Shown here one piece after another: positions 12,758 to 24,419 of a stretch of DNA of 64,000 nt. This DNA comes from Hexactinellida sp. DTS-2022 (taxonomy: Eukaryota > Porifera > Hexactinellida). The stretch lies in the NCBI GenBank assembly GCA_028753945.1, contig JAPNXP010000007.1, forward strand, positions 2,542,001 to 2,606,000. The letters are read 5' to 3'. Numbering within the stretch: the stretch's first letter is position 1; each line of letters starts with the position of its first letter. Made by a program: the position numbers and the translations under genes. Under the pieces are notes generated by a model. It was not told where the DNA came from. It searched no databases and saw only the letters and a program-made list of their open reading frames with translations.

Positions 12758-13289
12758 TAAGGGTCTTCTTGGTGGCAAAATGCCACCAAGACTTTGGGAA
12801 GTTACACCACGATTCGGGTCGGCCGCAGCCGCTGCAGTGTTGAGTTACACCACGGCTGCTGCTGAATTACACCAAGGTCTCAACCTTAAAAAAACCCCTG
12901 ACATTGTCATCTATTATTTGGGCCTATTTTTTGTTTACAAATGATTTTGGCACATCATAGTATTTTAAGAAAATTTGGGCCTAAATGAGGCATGCTCGCA
13001 CCTACATCGAAATGCTTCCGCGGCCACTGGTAAAACATCGATAATTACAAGTACTAGTGTTTGTGTAGTATAGAATTTGAATTGTTTTTATGTTTTATTG
13101 AGCAATTAATTTTTTAGATGGAAAAATATGAATATTTTCGAAAATAATTTCCAAAAATGATTTTAGAAAGTTTTAATCCTAATCAAAATTCTCTCCTACA
13201 CAAACACAGCTAAATAGAGTAAGGAACATCTTATAATTGAGGTTACTATTCGAAAAAATAATTTTAGACTGTGAATTCACTTTTCCTGG
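12758..13289. repeat. Short hairpin and TTACACCA repeats, then plain sequence
   Basis: A perfect 11-bp-arm hairpin (TCTTGGTGGCA / TGCCACCAAGA, 12767-12791) is followed by three copies of a TTACACCA(C/A)G motif at about 12805, 12845 and 12868, with GC-rich text between. This looks like the remains of one small element within the Tigger interior. The remainder to 13289 has no recognised feature. Confidence 0.45.
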
Positions 13290-13905
13290 CTACTATGGAT
13301 CAGTATAGTATATAAATTTAACTGCCTGGGAAATTGATCCTTGGACATCAATGAACAGTGGACTGATCGTGTACTCAATTTCCAAGCTGTTAGAACTCTC
13401 CTCCAATTTACCTTTAAGGGTTTTTAGAAGGCAATATCCAATGGATGTGTGAGGTGTGTTGAGTTCGGTTGGAGACACACAAAAGCTATTTTGTTTCCAT
13501 TACAGGATTTAATTACCTCCACACTCATATGTGATGAAAATTATCTCCTGTTAATACTTTTTTCCCTTCCTGACGTTTGAGCTTTGGTAAAGCCAGTTGA
13601 AAAAACCAATCGTCAAAGATAACACCATCAAACCATCCAGACTTGTATCTATTATATCTTGTACCGGATGGACCACCCTCCGTCCATGTGTTCCACAAGT
13701 GGGCCGCCTTGTAAACCACATAAGGGGGTAGTAATTCTCCCACAGCATTCCCACAATACATTATACTCGTAGATACTTCAGATGTATTATTATTCGTTCT
13801 GGATATTTGCATCCTCTTTTGCATAATACTTTCTTTGTCCAAGGATCGTCAGATAAATTCGTATCATCGTAGTCCAGATATTCGATGGTGGTATAGAATC
13901 GAGTT
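13290..13905 (-). pseudogene. Tigger transposase, DDE domain
   Basis: On the minus strand, near 13877-13845, DTNLSDDPWTKKVLCKRG holds the first catalytic Asp region (family form DETNLSDDP). ELLPPYVVYKAAHLWNTW and SGWFDGVIFDDWF follow at 13842-13600, then VLTGDN with the second Asp near 13550. At about 13490-13400, FVCLQPNSTHLTHPLD leads into the last catalytic region (family FxCLPPNxTHxxQPLD). Three frames are needed, so the gene is broken. Confidence 0.78.
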
Positions 13906-14003
13906 CCTTTGAAATGTGATTAAATAATTCATTTAATAAAAGAAATAGAAGCTTTTCTTTTATTGATATTATAAGTAAATCTGAGCTATGTTTTTATTCC
14001 GTT

Positions 14004-14291
14004 TTAGAATACTGCGAGTACATTCAATTCTGGCATGTTTTGTTTGAATCTTGGTTCTGTGCATCCAGTTTTATCAAAATAGGATTTAACAAAGCACTTC
14101 AAATCATACGTATCAAAAGGAAATCCATAATCATTCATCACAATGCAATGTTGTACAATTGCATTTTCGGCTTCATCTGTCAAAGCTTTGTTTCCACCAA
14201 TGGGCAACTGGTGTTCAAGTTTCAGCTTATATCTTAAAAAGGTGGTTCTTGGGATCTTAGAAAACTTAGCTGCATTGCGCTCAGTCATCAT
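14004..14291 (-). pseudogene. Tigger transposase, N-terminal HTH part
   Basis: The open stretch reads NAAKFSKIPRTTFLRYK, a psq/CENP-B-type helix-turn-helix as found at the start of pogo transposases. It continues LTDEAENAIVQHC and GFPFDTYDLKCFVKSY, the linker into the second DNA-binding half. About 95 residues, in order with the DDE parts downstream on the same strand. Confidence 0.7.
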
Positions 14292-14859
14292 TTTGGTACG
14301 AATAATCTTTAAAGCGGATTATAATTTTGCTGCCGAGTAGTCTTGATAGTTTCTACTTCCTGGAGTCTGTGAATATTCCCTGTGCATTGCTAAGTATGTT
14401 TAATTAGCTATAAAACATAATGATGATGATAATACATTGAAAAGTGGATCAAACCCACCCCAAATCTTCCCCAAAACAAGGTCTTTCAATATAATGTATA
14501 AATGACAAATCTTATAGTATGCACTCATTTGATTGGTTTAGAAAATTATTACTTCATACTGGAATCCATGGAAGACTTGGTGAACTATGTGCATATTGAT
14601 GTATTTCCTCGAAAATTCCAAGGAAGTTCTAAACATAATATCTTTGTTGAAATATAATCTAAATACTTAAATGAATAAAACAAGAATCACATACTTCACC
14701 AAATTATGAATAAATGTGATCATATTGATAATATGTTGAATGAAACTCACAATATATCCAAAGGTATTTAAACCGCAATATTCTTATTTAAATTTTTTAA
14801 AATTAAAATTGCTATTGTGGGACAAAGTAACCTCCTAAAGTCAAATTCGCCCCAGTTTA

Positions 14860-15190
14860 CGAAGTCATTTTAGAGTAGTTTAAACAGCCGTCAGAAGCAT
14901 ATTGTGTATGGAATTTAATTCCTGTTGTTCAAATCATTTTTTGCCGGTCAATGTACAATGATCATAGCACGAACTAGGAAATGAACATTCTGTGAAGTCT
15001 ATATAAATATAAGAAATTTAGACAAACGTTACATGATGTTTCCCAAATTTATTTCGTCATTAAATAATTTAGACCTCAAAAATATATAAATTGTTATGGT
15101 TGATGATATATTTCTGGTAGTGTGGGCACCTTCTACATCAGATCACACTAAGTAGGACCGGTTAAAAAGAATTAGGAAAATTAGTTAATG
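14860..15190. other. Intron sequence, nothing recognised
   Basis: Plain AT-rich spacer between the Tigger and P elements. Confidence 0.45.
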
Positions 15191-15908
15191 GAAAGGCCAT
15201 AGCCTACTATACATAAGGCCTCACAGTAACTTGTTGATTTTGGACAAGGGATGTCGGAGTCGACCTAACAATTTTGTTACAAAATACATCGATATATGGT
15301 TTTAATAGATTAATGTAGGGTATAATAACGTAATCTAGACAGTGTAATTTGTTTCGTCTCCACTTCGCATAGAATGTATAAATAAATTCAAATTTAGGAT
15401 AGATAATATTGACTCCTAACAGCAATAAAATACATGTAAGTGATGTGTGAATATATATACGTATATATAATATTAATCAGCAGCAGGTGTTCAAAGGGAA
15501 ATCAAAGTAACCCTCCAGATAACAATCCAGTCCTCCAGATATTAAGCCAGTCATCCAGATGAAATCTTACAATATTCCCTATAAAGACAATACAAAGCAA
15601 AAAATACCATACGAACAGACGAATATCTAAATTATAGCGATATACTTACTAGATTTTTCAGTTTTCGTTTGCCCATACTCCATACCCTTAGAAATAACCA
15701 TTGAGTTATAATTTAAACTATATTTGCTATAAAACAGTTAACAACTTCAAATACAAGTTTCTTAAGGATGTGGCAGCCATCAATTGAACAGAACAAACAG
15801 CTATTATTCCAGAAATCACAGATATTACAATCCAAAACAGAATTAGTTGAGAGCTCGACAATAATTTTCCTAGATGGTCCCTCCAATAACTTCGCTATCA
15901 GTTCATTA

Positions 15909-18900
15909 TTATTCTTTATGGTGACAAAAAATCTTCCAAACGATAACAATAGAATCTAATACGATTTCAGAAGGGAATTTCAAGGACCCGCGATCAGAGA
16001 AGTCTAAAAGCTTAAATTGAGATATAGATAGATCGTCCATAAGATCTTTATCAATAGTTAAGAAATCTCGGCATATATGACATGACTTGCTACGCTTCAA
16101 GTATTGGTGTGTTGAATAGCCCGCATTAAATGCTAAGGACTGGAGGACCAGGATATTACACTCAATGATAGATAGGTCTGATATTGCGTTCAAAAATGTC
16201 TCTAAATCAATCTGGCAATCAGATTCTACGCTGTCCACAGAAGAGAATGATTCTATGAACTCTTGTAAAGAAGATGTGCTAAATACATTCTGACTGGAAA
16301 ACAAGTTTAAGATGCTGGAAACTTTAATACGACGCTCCGATTCCAAGATCTTAAGATAAGAAACATAATAGTTGGAACCTGACATCATACGATATAAACC
16401 GAAATGGTGTTCCAATGGATCTGTCTGCAGGAATGATGTTAAAAGAAATGAATAGCCGCAGTTTTCAGTTAAGAAGTTTGTAATTTGAGGTAACACTAGA
16501 CAAGCACGTCTCAAGCTTGTAAATGTTTGATTGCTCAATTTTCCTCCTTTCTCAGGCAATGACTGCCAGGCATCTAACCAGTAATCAATACGCGTTAGAA
16601 AAATAAAGCGGTCATCACTAGAAATCAAAGGATGAGATGAATATTAATTTAAACGAACATCTTTATATGGCAAATTAACATTAAAGATTTTCCAAAGAAA
16701 TAATAGAATCTGAACAAATTCGGAGGTATGGGATTTGAATGCTGGACTGCGTTGTTCATTTTGAATAGCCAGAGCTGCAATAGTGGATTCATGAACTACC
16801 TTTAAAACAAGTTTAACATTTGGACGTTCGAGGCTAGATGGATAACAAGACTTTAGAGTCAAACGTGGAGCGAGTTTTGCCAAGCTATCCCTCTCTGAAT
16901 TATATACTAGCATTCGAATATCACGATAAGAAGCATGACAAATTTTCAAAGGATTGGTGGATTGATCAAAGGAGATGCAATCTAAATCAGGATAAGAAAA
17001 GAGTTTACCATCAGATTGCTGATTCAGGCAATTATTGCGAATAGTTTTTTAAAATATGCAAGAAGTCAAAAGTAAGAAACAGGCTCCTGTCTATACCACA
17101 AGGATGTGGTACTCGCGTTTCCAGTTTACCAGTAGGGGAAAACAATTTAAAGAGTTTCACATTAAGAGGATAATTGTCAGTAGAAATAATTTGGACAAAT
17201 AGGCCACAATCCTCAACATCACAAATACAAGATTTAATCGTGTCAAACAACTTCTCAGCTGAGACAGAAGCACATGGAAGTAAACGGACAACACACGACC
17301 ATTTCTGACACAAACTGGACACCATAATAGCAAAAAAGGTTTTCGTAGGATCTTCGGCATCAAGATTGGAAGCAAGTATCTTACATCCCCTTTGTAAGAA
17401 ATGTCGGATTTCATATGTATTTCATCCATCTGAATGATTACATGCTTTTGTTGTGGATAAAAATATAGCGTAGATTGTCTAAGAAATGTGAAGAAATCAC
17501 TATCAAGTCCAAAAGAAGAATACAATATTTCTAAAGTATTGAAGCGAGGAAGAGATGGGCAAGAGATACTTTGGAGATATTTATAACAAGAAGGTGAAAT
17601 TAGATGTGTTTTGAGGGTTATCATAATACCTGTGTTAATATATTATACAGTCGCCTGTTTTTCGGAATTAGACTGTTTTGAAGTTGGCAATGAATAAATT
17701 GAAGTTTTGAAATTTTCGGAGAATTTGTGGAACTCTTCATCTAACTTTTTATCACTGATATTATCGATAACTTATTGTATATGAATTCCAGCTGGTGCAA
17801 TATGAGAATCGTTAGAAGTACAGACAAGATACGCTTCAGAACTATCAGAGATAACTGCAATTTCACCTAATAAATTTTCAAGATGACGTATGTCGCTCAC
17901 AAAAATTCGTGAAAGCGGGAAAATTTGGAAATCACGATATGCTCTTACAGATAAATCAATTTCTACTGACAAATATATATTAACTAGAATTTTGTAATTA
18001 TCTAAACGAGGGCGCATAAAATCGAAGAATTCGGATTGGGATACCAATATGATATGACATTAGAAATACAAATAATTGGTAACTTATCTTGCAAATAATG
18101 GAAACTCTTCAATATAAACCTCTCATTCTCATCAATTTTCGATTTCAGGCTAAGATGTAATGCTTGTGAGAGGAGTTCTTCTTCTTTAGATTCAATAGAA
18201 AGTCGACTACGTTTGTTGATAGTTTGTGTAGAACATGGTTCTCAAACTTCTCACAGAGCGTACTTCTTCATCAAATATTATAGACTCCGCGTGCCACCAT
18301 AATGATCGATATTTAAATACACCCCTGAAAACGACTAACAGCAAAAGTACATTCCATTGTATTTAATAATAAATAATGGTGTACCCCCTCTCAAGGGCGT
18401 AGCTAGGAGAAAGTATCTGCGCGTTCAAAGATGCCAACAGCGAGCGTGGCGAGAGACCTAAATGGGATTTGGAGGGTATACCCCAGTATTCTTTTCAGAG
18501 TTAATGTTAACTACTGATCTACCTGCAGGAAGCATAATTTGCTTAACAAAAACAAAATACAATTTATTTAGAATGTGCACTTAAGCAACATCAGAGAAAT
18601 TGAAGGTATTGACGGTGTTAAATAATAGCAACAACAAACTGCCAAAAATTCAAATGACTGAATTAGGAGAGGAGTAAGTGCCCGCCTACCCCTAACTCCT
18701 CCTCTCTCCGCCTATAGCTCCGCGTACCACTAGAATGAGCTTGCGTACCACCAGTGGTACGCGTACAACAGTTTGAGAACCACTGGTGTAGAATAATAAT
18801 TTCGGGCATCGGGGTAGAATGAATGGTACAGCTCCTTCTTTAAGCTTTAGGTACTTAAGTGGCATCTCTCGATATGTCCCATCGCCATTCGGTACTTGTA

Positions 18901-19112
18901 GGTGCGTTCAATTTCTTCTTCCTTAAAATGCAAGGAACAAACGTGCACAGTCTTGAGATCATGGATATAATCTCTGTGGAGTGCTTGAATCCAAGCGTGT
19001 CGAAGTTGGTCTGGTTTGTGTGGCATCTTGAACACTGGGATTCGCGCGTCATCATCATAATTGCTTCTACATCCGGGAGCTGAACAGCGGCTGGGAATTG
19101 TAATCGTGAGGA
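15909..19112 (-). pseudogene. P-element transposase with THAP domain, broken
   Basis: Reading the minus strand from 19112: a splice-like acceptor (ACAATTCCCAG), then a C2CH THAP finger (CSAPGCRSNYDDDARIPVFK, a WIQALHRD helix, VCSLHF, and LKEGAVPFILPRC). A hAT MITE interrupts, then a helical linker around 18230-18060. The RNase H-like core follows at 18047-17032 with MDEIHMKSDISYKG. The last part (16949-15909) contains FLWKIFNVNLPYKDV, WLDAWQSLPEKGGKL and DPLEHHFGLYRMMSG, the hallmark of the P/THAP9 C-terminal region. The longest uninterrupted piece is 239 residues (15909-16628). Several frame changes and stops separate the parts, so it makes no working transposase. Confidence 0.85.
18234..18785. 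mobile_element. hAT MITE inside the P transposase
   Basis: Its ends are CATGGTTCTCAAACTT and AGTTTGAGAACCACTG (inverted, one difference). The same 8 bases, GTGTAGAA, flank both sides (18226-18233 and 18786-18793). This is a perfect hAT-type target duplication. 552 bp, no gene of its own. Confidence 0.9.
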
Positions 19113-19201
19113 AATAATAAGTATACTACTTGAATGTAATGCTAAATTTGAAAAGAATTGGAGAAATGTCAAAGTTTCAATGTATAGTGTTCGTAGTATA
19201 T

Positions 19202-21096
19202 CAGGGCTCTTCGATTAATTATATCCCCGGGACACTTTTCAAAAATCAGGCACTTCCCCGGGCCACTCCCACTTCCACACCCCGGTCATTTCGTAACTGG
19301 AGTATCCAATATTAATTACTTATACGCTAATAACAAATATGTAAGAGCAGGGACTTCTTTAATATAGGGACTGTAAACTTCGCTTTACGGTAAATTATCG
19401 TAGGGCTAAAACAGTATTATTGATATCCCGTAATCCGCTAATGCTAGACACAGGAAATGTATTATTGGCGTATAGGAAATCATATTTTGGGAGTCCAACG
19501 GTCATATTAGTTTATCGAAAATATTTGTGGAATGTAAGTTATGCGATGTTCACACCTTTCCATATATGGTAATATTGTTAAAATCTCGAGATTAGTTAAC
19601 TTTATCCATATGAAATTATTATTGGCAAATGGGAAATGGAAATTCATATTTAGGGACTCCGTAGATCACATTGATTTATCTAAGGTGTTCTCCTTAGCCT
19701 ATATGATTATTTTGGCACTCTCCACAGGAGGATTGCCCCGACCATGTTTTGTAGTTTAGCTAATTCTTACCTATCATAAATCTGTAATTATGTTGTGTAC
19801 CAGGGATCTCGGAAATGAAATTGAAAAACTTTCATTGATTTTGTTGAATGCAATAAGAAATCTGGAGTTGAGATTGCTCAATGCATTCTGAATTTCTTAG
19901 ATGATAAATTGATAATATTTTACCATTGTGTAACCTAAGGGGACAAGGATATGATAATGCCGCAAACATGTCGGGAAAGTACAATGGTGCTCAAGCTCAT
20001 ATTTTAGAAGCGAATTCTTTTGCATTATTTTCGCCTTGCGCTTGCCATAGCCTACACCTATATGGTTCACATGCTGCGGAATGTTGCCCAGAGGTTCAAA
20101 CATTTTTAGGTATTATTCAAAAACTTTACAATTTGTTTAGTAGTAGCCCTATTTGCATGACAACCTGGGCTGCTCGTGCATAGTTTGTCACACACCCGTT
20201 GGAGTGATAGAATTGACAGCGTGAAACCATTTGCTTCACATATTCCAGATATTCGAAGTTCGTTAGATGCACTAGATCAACTTAACCTAACACCCGAGTC
20301 AAAAGGTGACGTCAATGCAATTAGAAAATACGTTAATTCAATCATTTCACTCTTATGTCAGTTATTTGGGTCAAGGTCCTAAGTGCGATTGATCTCCGCA
20401 ATAACATACTACAAGCTCGAAAATCCACTTTAGATGTAGAATTAAACCACATATCGGATTTAGTTTTTAATTCCTTAAAAAGCGAAATTCAAAGTTATGA
20501 AGAAAGTAAATTCAAAAGCAGGGTTTACGATAAATTATTCGATTCAGTAATTACTGGTCTGAACTCGAGGTATAAAGCTGCAGAAGAAATTAATAACAGT
20601 TTCCAATTCCTCCGGAAATACTTGGTATTGACTGAAGATGACTTGAAGTGTCAGGGACTAATGCATTTATACTCAAATATCCTAATGATGTTCCTGAAGA
20701 ATTAATAAATGAAATTATTGAATATTTCTTTCAATTCCAGTCACTGTAGCAGAAGGTGAAAGATCATTTAGTAAACTTAAACTTATTAAGAATTATTTGC
20801 GATCCACTATGAAGCAAAGTAGACTAAATGATCTCGCCATTCTAGCAATCGAAAACGAACTTGCAAGATCGCTCGAATTTGATGAAATTATTCAGCATAT
20901 TGCTGTTCAAAAGGCGAGGAAATTTGCAAGTTGTAATGGGATCATATTAGTAGCTATTAGTAGAGTAGTATTTAGATTTGTATAGTGCTTAGATGTCTTA
21001 TCAAATTTACTTATATGACCACAATAATTACATCGGCATATTGAATTTGTGTAAAATTATTATATAATGTGGGGGGCCCCCCTATCAGTGCCCCTG
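19202..21096 (+). mobile_element. hAT relic inside the P element
   Basis: It begins CAGGGCTCTTCGATT and ends GTGCCCCTG, a short inverted match typical of hAT ends. Flanks TAGTATAT and (offset by one) TGGTGTAT agree at six of eight bases, so the duplication is decayed or the boundary is off by a base. It holds the transposase remains at 19920-20985. Confidence 0.6.
19850..20985 (+). pseudogene. hAT transposase (ZMYM1-like), broken
   Basis: Plus-strand pieces in family order: LRGQGYDNAANMSGKYNGAQ (second catalytic region), PCACHSLHLYGSHA, a VQTFLGIIQKLYNLFSSSP helix, SLSHTRWSDRIDSVKPF, a long helical part to 20700, and the C-terminal dimerisation block VTVAEGERSFSKLKLIKNYL with RLNDLAILAIENEL. 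At least three frames are used. The N-terminal zinc finger and first catalytic region are missing or unrecognisable. Confidence 0.8.
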
Positions 21097-21359
21097 CTGG
21101 TGTATATATATACATATATACTATAATTAACATTTATGAATTGACTAAAATTCCAATATTTCAAATTTCAAAAAGTAGATTGAAGTAGTAGTTTTGTGCC
21201 TTCCACTATCTAGATTACGTTATTATATCCTATATTAACCTTTTAAAACCATATATCGATATTTTTTGTAACAAAATAGTTAGTTCGACTCCGACATCCC
21301 TGGTTCAAAATCCACAAGTTAGTGTGAGGCCTTATGTATAGTAGGCTATGGTAAGGCCT

Positions 21360-21625
21360 TACTAAATGCGTATTTCACGTATGTTCAATGCAACTGAAAG
21401 TCAGCTATGGGTAGATGGTAGTACAACAAAGGATTCATTTGCCCACTAAATGTAACTAGCTTTTTTGATTTCTAACAAGGTTGTCACCATATCCATTATA
21501 TGACTAAATCATATATATGACTATATCCACTAAATCCACTCTATTCACTCTATTACTGCATCCACAATATGACTATATACATTGTAAATAGTTATATTCT
21601 CAGCTGTATAGTCACATTCCCTAAC
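21360..21625. repeat. ATATGACTA-type simple repeats
   Basis: Around 21480-21600 the motifs ATGACTA, TCCACTA and ATTCACTC recur irregularly. No other feature. Confidence 0.4.
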
Positions 21626-23428
21626 GAATTCAACGGTATTCGGACACTTCGTCACTTGGACACTTCGTCCCCTAATATTAAATCCAACTGAAGTTATTGT
21701 AAAGAGATATTTAATGATGAATACGAATGAAAACACACGGAGATAACATGACATATGAAAATATGCAAGAATTGAAAATTATAAACAATACCATTCAAGT
21801 ATGTGAAGATGTCCCTTTACGAATAATCGACTACTAGACTGATTATTCTTTCCTTTCTGTATTTGTTAAGTTTTTACATCATTAAAAGTTTCCCTGTTTC
21901 AAATTTACTAGTATACCTTCTTGTATCGAGTGTTCTTGTTGAAAGTAACTTAAGTCTACCGTAATTGGGATGAGAACAGTTAATTCCTGAAGAGAATACG
22001 TAATGCCATCGTTCAACTCAATTGTTGGTTCTAGCTGACCTTGATGTTGCACGCTTATACATATACCATAGCCTTATAGGAAAGGAAGGTAGCATTTTGC
22101 TTTGGTCAGGGAGTCTTATGCCGATATAATTGGTCTGAAATTATTCTGTGAAACATTTAGCTTATTCTGGAATTTCCGCAAAAAGCATGGTAAAGAATCG
22201 ATTACATCATGTTCGGGTACAGAGGCAAGACTTGGTAGCATTTTTCAATTGAATTGAAATTTTTTAATTTTCTAAATGAATTTGGCAGAAAATATTTTAC
22301 GCTAAATGATTTAAAAAAAACTCCAGAAATAACTGCAATGAAATTTCTTCCAAAGCATTGAGCATGGCCTTTTCAAAATTCACCATGGTATGTGATGGGT
22401 TTAGTCCGGTTTCAAGTTCGATTAGTTGTTTGAGAGTTTATTGTATGTCGTTTCACGCATGTCTTTCAGTAACGCATATACTATGCTGGGGATAGTATAT
22501 CCATCTTTTCCGCAATTAATTGTATAAAGTTGTAAGAATTGGCTGGGTACAACTTCAAAAGTTACGTCATCAAACCAATTGCATGCATCACGCAATAGTG
22601 AGAGCATTTTAAGACTCCCAAAGATCAAGAACCTATTTATATCGCCAATCCCTGAAGGAAATAACAAAGATGGCTGTCCTTTTAGAGTATATTTGTATTT
22701 CTCTGCTATGAAGATTTCCTCGGCCATTGTAGTTTACTGATATTATTTGTTGTAGAAAATTCTATAAGACTTATTGTACGTTCACAGAATCAAATTTTGG
22801 TAGAGCAGAAATACTTGAGTTACTCAATGTTCCCACTCGACTAGCGAATATTGATCTCGTACTGTTTTCAGAATTTGTAGCTCGATCTTACATTTTAGTA
22901 ATGCTTTGAGTAATTCTCAATCTATTAGGATCTGGTCCATGTGAATTGGATGAGTAGATATCAGCTAATTAAGGGTTTGACAACAATTCAATCGTTACTA
23001 GTTAGGAGGACTCTACAGGTGCCATGTTTTTCGCAAAGCGAATGTGAGAGAAGGGAAGAACATACATTAAGAGTAAAAAAGATTCCTTCAATACAAGCTT
23101 TCTCAGTATTTGTAATTGTCTAGATATCTGAATTACTAAAGGTATAGCCATCGGCAACTTGTGGAGACGAAATTAGATTTGTTCATATATATACTCTCAG
23201 TTCCCATTTTGAATCCATTAGGTAGGTAATGAGTTAATGACAAGACTAAACAAAAATAAAAATGTGGTTTGAGGTGATGATTCAATAAAGTTGTATATTG
23301 ACTTCAGATATATCCAGTGAATGGGAAAACAAATATCAAAAACTGAAGTGTCCAAGAGACGAAATGTCTGGAGGCGAAGTGTCCATGCGACTAAATATCC
23401 GGCGACGAAGTGTCCGCCATTCGAATTC
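21626..23428 (-). mobile_element. MULE relic with 16-bp repeats in its ends
   Basis: GAATTC-bearing ends are inverted and carry tandem copies of GGACACTTCGTC: two at the left (21642 and 21658, 16 bp apart) and five degenerate ones at the right (about 23346-23415, 15-16 bp apart). Repeats within long terminal inverted repeats are usual for Mutator-like elements. The transposase relic lies between them. I could not confirm the 9-10-bp target duplication. Confidence 0.6.
22300..22727 (-). pseudogene. MULE transposase fragment
   Basis: Minus-strand frame: FLIFGSLKMLSLLRDACNWF, then DDVTFEVVPSQFLQLYTI. These are the start of the MULE catalytic core including the first Asp, parallel to NFDGTFYVVPKLFYQLFTI in the copy at 62769. 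In another frame at about 22440-22330, LNPSHTMVNFEKAMLNALEE fits the second-Asp region. The FLYWCH finger and the C-terminal third are not recognised here. Confidence 0.7.
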
Positions 23429-23776
23429 AAATAATAATAATATTTATACTGTAAAATATGAAATTATGGGGCACAGGAAGGTCAAAAATCCAATATTATT
23501 GTATAATCTGTGCATAGATTATCATTATATTCAATAAAGTTATCAGAACTAAAACAATTTGTATGGATTTGCTCGGGACACCCCTAAAGTTGCAAAATGA
23601 TAACTATATCCAACATATCACTACATACAATCCCATTATATGCATTATGTACCGTAGTAGCACTAGTATGATAGAAAACTAAATGTATAATAAAATAAAT
23701 GTTATTAACATTAATTATATTGACCATGTATCCAAAGTCCTGTCAAATTATACTACAAGATTCTCTGTAAAGTTAC
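23429..23776. other. Intron sequence, nothing recognised
   Basis: AT-rich spacer before the donor of the exon at 23777. Confidence 0.45.
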
Positions 23777-24013
23777 CTTCAAATGCATGAATGCAAATGT
23801 AATGAGATTGCTTTGGTTGACGTTGCTAAAATCAAAAAATTTCAAAAGAGATAATCCACCATCAAATAAAGAAACCAAACATTTGGTGGCGCTAAAGATG
23901 ACTTCACTACGTGAGGAATTTAAATTGGAATTATAATTATCCACCCAGGAGAATAAAGAATTAGAACAATGTTGTAAAAGCTTGGTAGTAGAAATATTTA
24001 AAACGTTGTTGTC
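23777..24013 (-). CDS. Host gene exon
   Basis: This 237-bp exon (79 codons, phase 0 to 0) has a strong acceptor (TTTATCTATTCTATTCTAG) and donor AAG|GTAACT. It encodes DNNVLNISTTKLLQHCSNSL, then FSWVDNYNSNLNSSRSEVIF, then SATKCLVSLFDGGLSLLKFF, ending in NLITFAFMHLK. It joins in phase to the exon at 35649 upstream and at 9815 downstream. It is helical and leucine-rich, with no recognised domain. Confidence 0.75.
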
Positions 24014-24119
24014 CTAGAATAGAATAGATAAATAAATTAATGAAGTGAGTCCTACAATAAAGTACAGACTGTGAAGATTAATATTGAAATGTAAAGCACA
24101 GGCCTGCGTTAGATTCTAC

Positions 24120-24405
24120 AATAGTAAATTTGAAAAGATAATTGTTCGTCAAATATATCATGCCTATATAAATTCTCAAAGTTATGCATAAATTTGAAAA
24201 TCGGTAAGTAAAGGATAAATATCCATTGTCGACTAAGTTCATATATTTCATTAAAGCTTGATTTTACGGAATTCAGAAGCATGTTTGTGTTGCGAGTTGA
24301 ATATCCCGGGAGACCGAGATTAGAAATATAGTATGATACATTATCATGTGTGTTAAAATACAGTAGATTTACAAATAACTCCCCAGATATAACGAAGTCG
24401 GATAC
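24120..24405 (-). CDS. Possible host gene exon (uncertain)
   Basis: The open minus-strand stretch reads SDFVISGELFVNLLYF, LLNSVKSSFNEIYEL and FMHNFENLYRHDIFDEQLS, similar in composition to the other exons. The only AG acceptor in frame (GGAAATAG) gives phase 1, which does not match the phase-0 donor at 35649. It would need another small exon upstream and an internal phase-0 donor (TCC|GTAAAA near 24265) to join the exon at 24013. It may be an alternative exon, an old exon or chance. Confidence 0.3.
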
Positions 24406-24419
24406 TATTTCCAAAATTT

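Larger units (their letters stand above)
10282..14857 (-). mobile_element. Tigger/pogo element with nested insertions
   Basis: The ends are inverted: AACTGGGGCGACTTTGTCCC at the left. At the right, TGGGACAAAGTAACC (about 14817-14831) and CAAATTCGCCCCAGTT (14842-14857) match it with an insert between. TA flanks both sides (10280-10281 and 14858-14859). The interior carries a pogo-family transposase on the minus strand in pieces, split by younger insertions: a TA-flanked MITE at 11396-11797 and Helitrons at about 11960-12716. Removing these leaves a size normal for the family. The element is dead. Confidence 0.8.
15199..21349 (-). mobile_element. P element with long inverted repeats and nested hATs
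   Basis: Terminal inverted repeats of about 143 bp (15199-15341 and 21207-21349) begin ATAGCCTACTATACATAAGG and agree at about nine bases in ten. Outside them, GAAAGGCC (15191-15198) and GTAAGGCC (21351-21358) form an 8-bp target duplication with one difference, or 9 bp if the preceding G is included. P elements make 8-bp duplications. Inside, a THAP-type P transposase lies on the minus strand. It is interrupted by a 552-bp hAT MITE (18234-18785), and a 1.9-kb hAT relic (19202-21096) sits between gene and right end. Without the insertions the element would be about 3.7 kb. Drosophila P ends are only 31 bp, so these are unusually long. Confidence 0.85.

Noticed and set aside
15768-17044. Plus-strand frames in the P element
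   Set aside because: They are antisense to the clearly recognisable P transposase parts.
22060-22090. CCATAGCCTTAT as an end of the second P relic
   Set aside because: Only the first nine bases match the P end, it lies within the MULE, and no partner was found.
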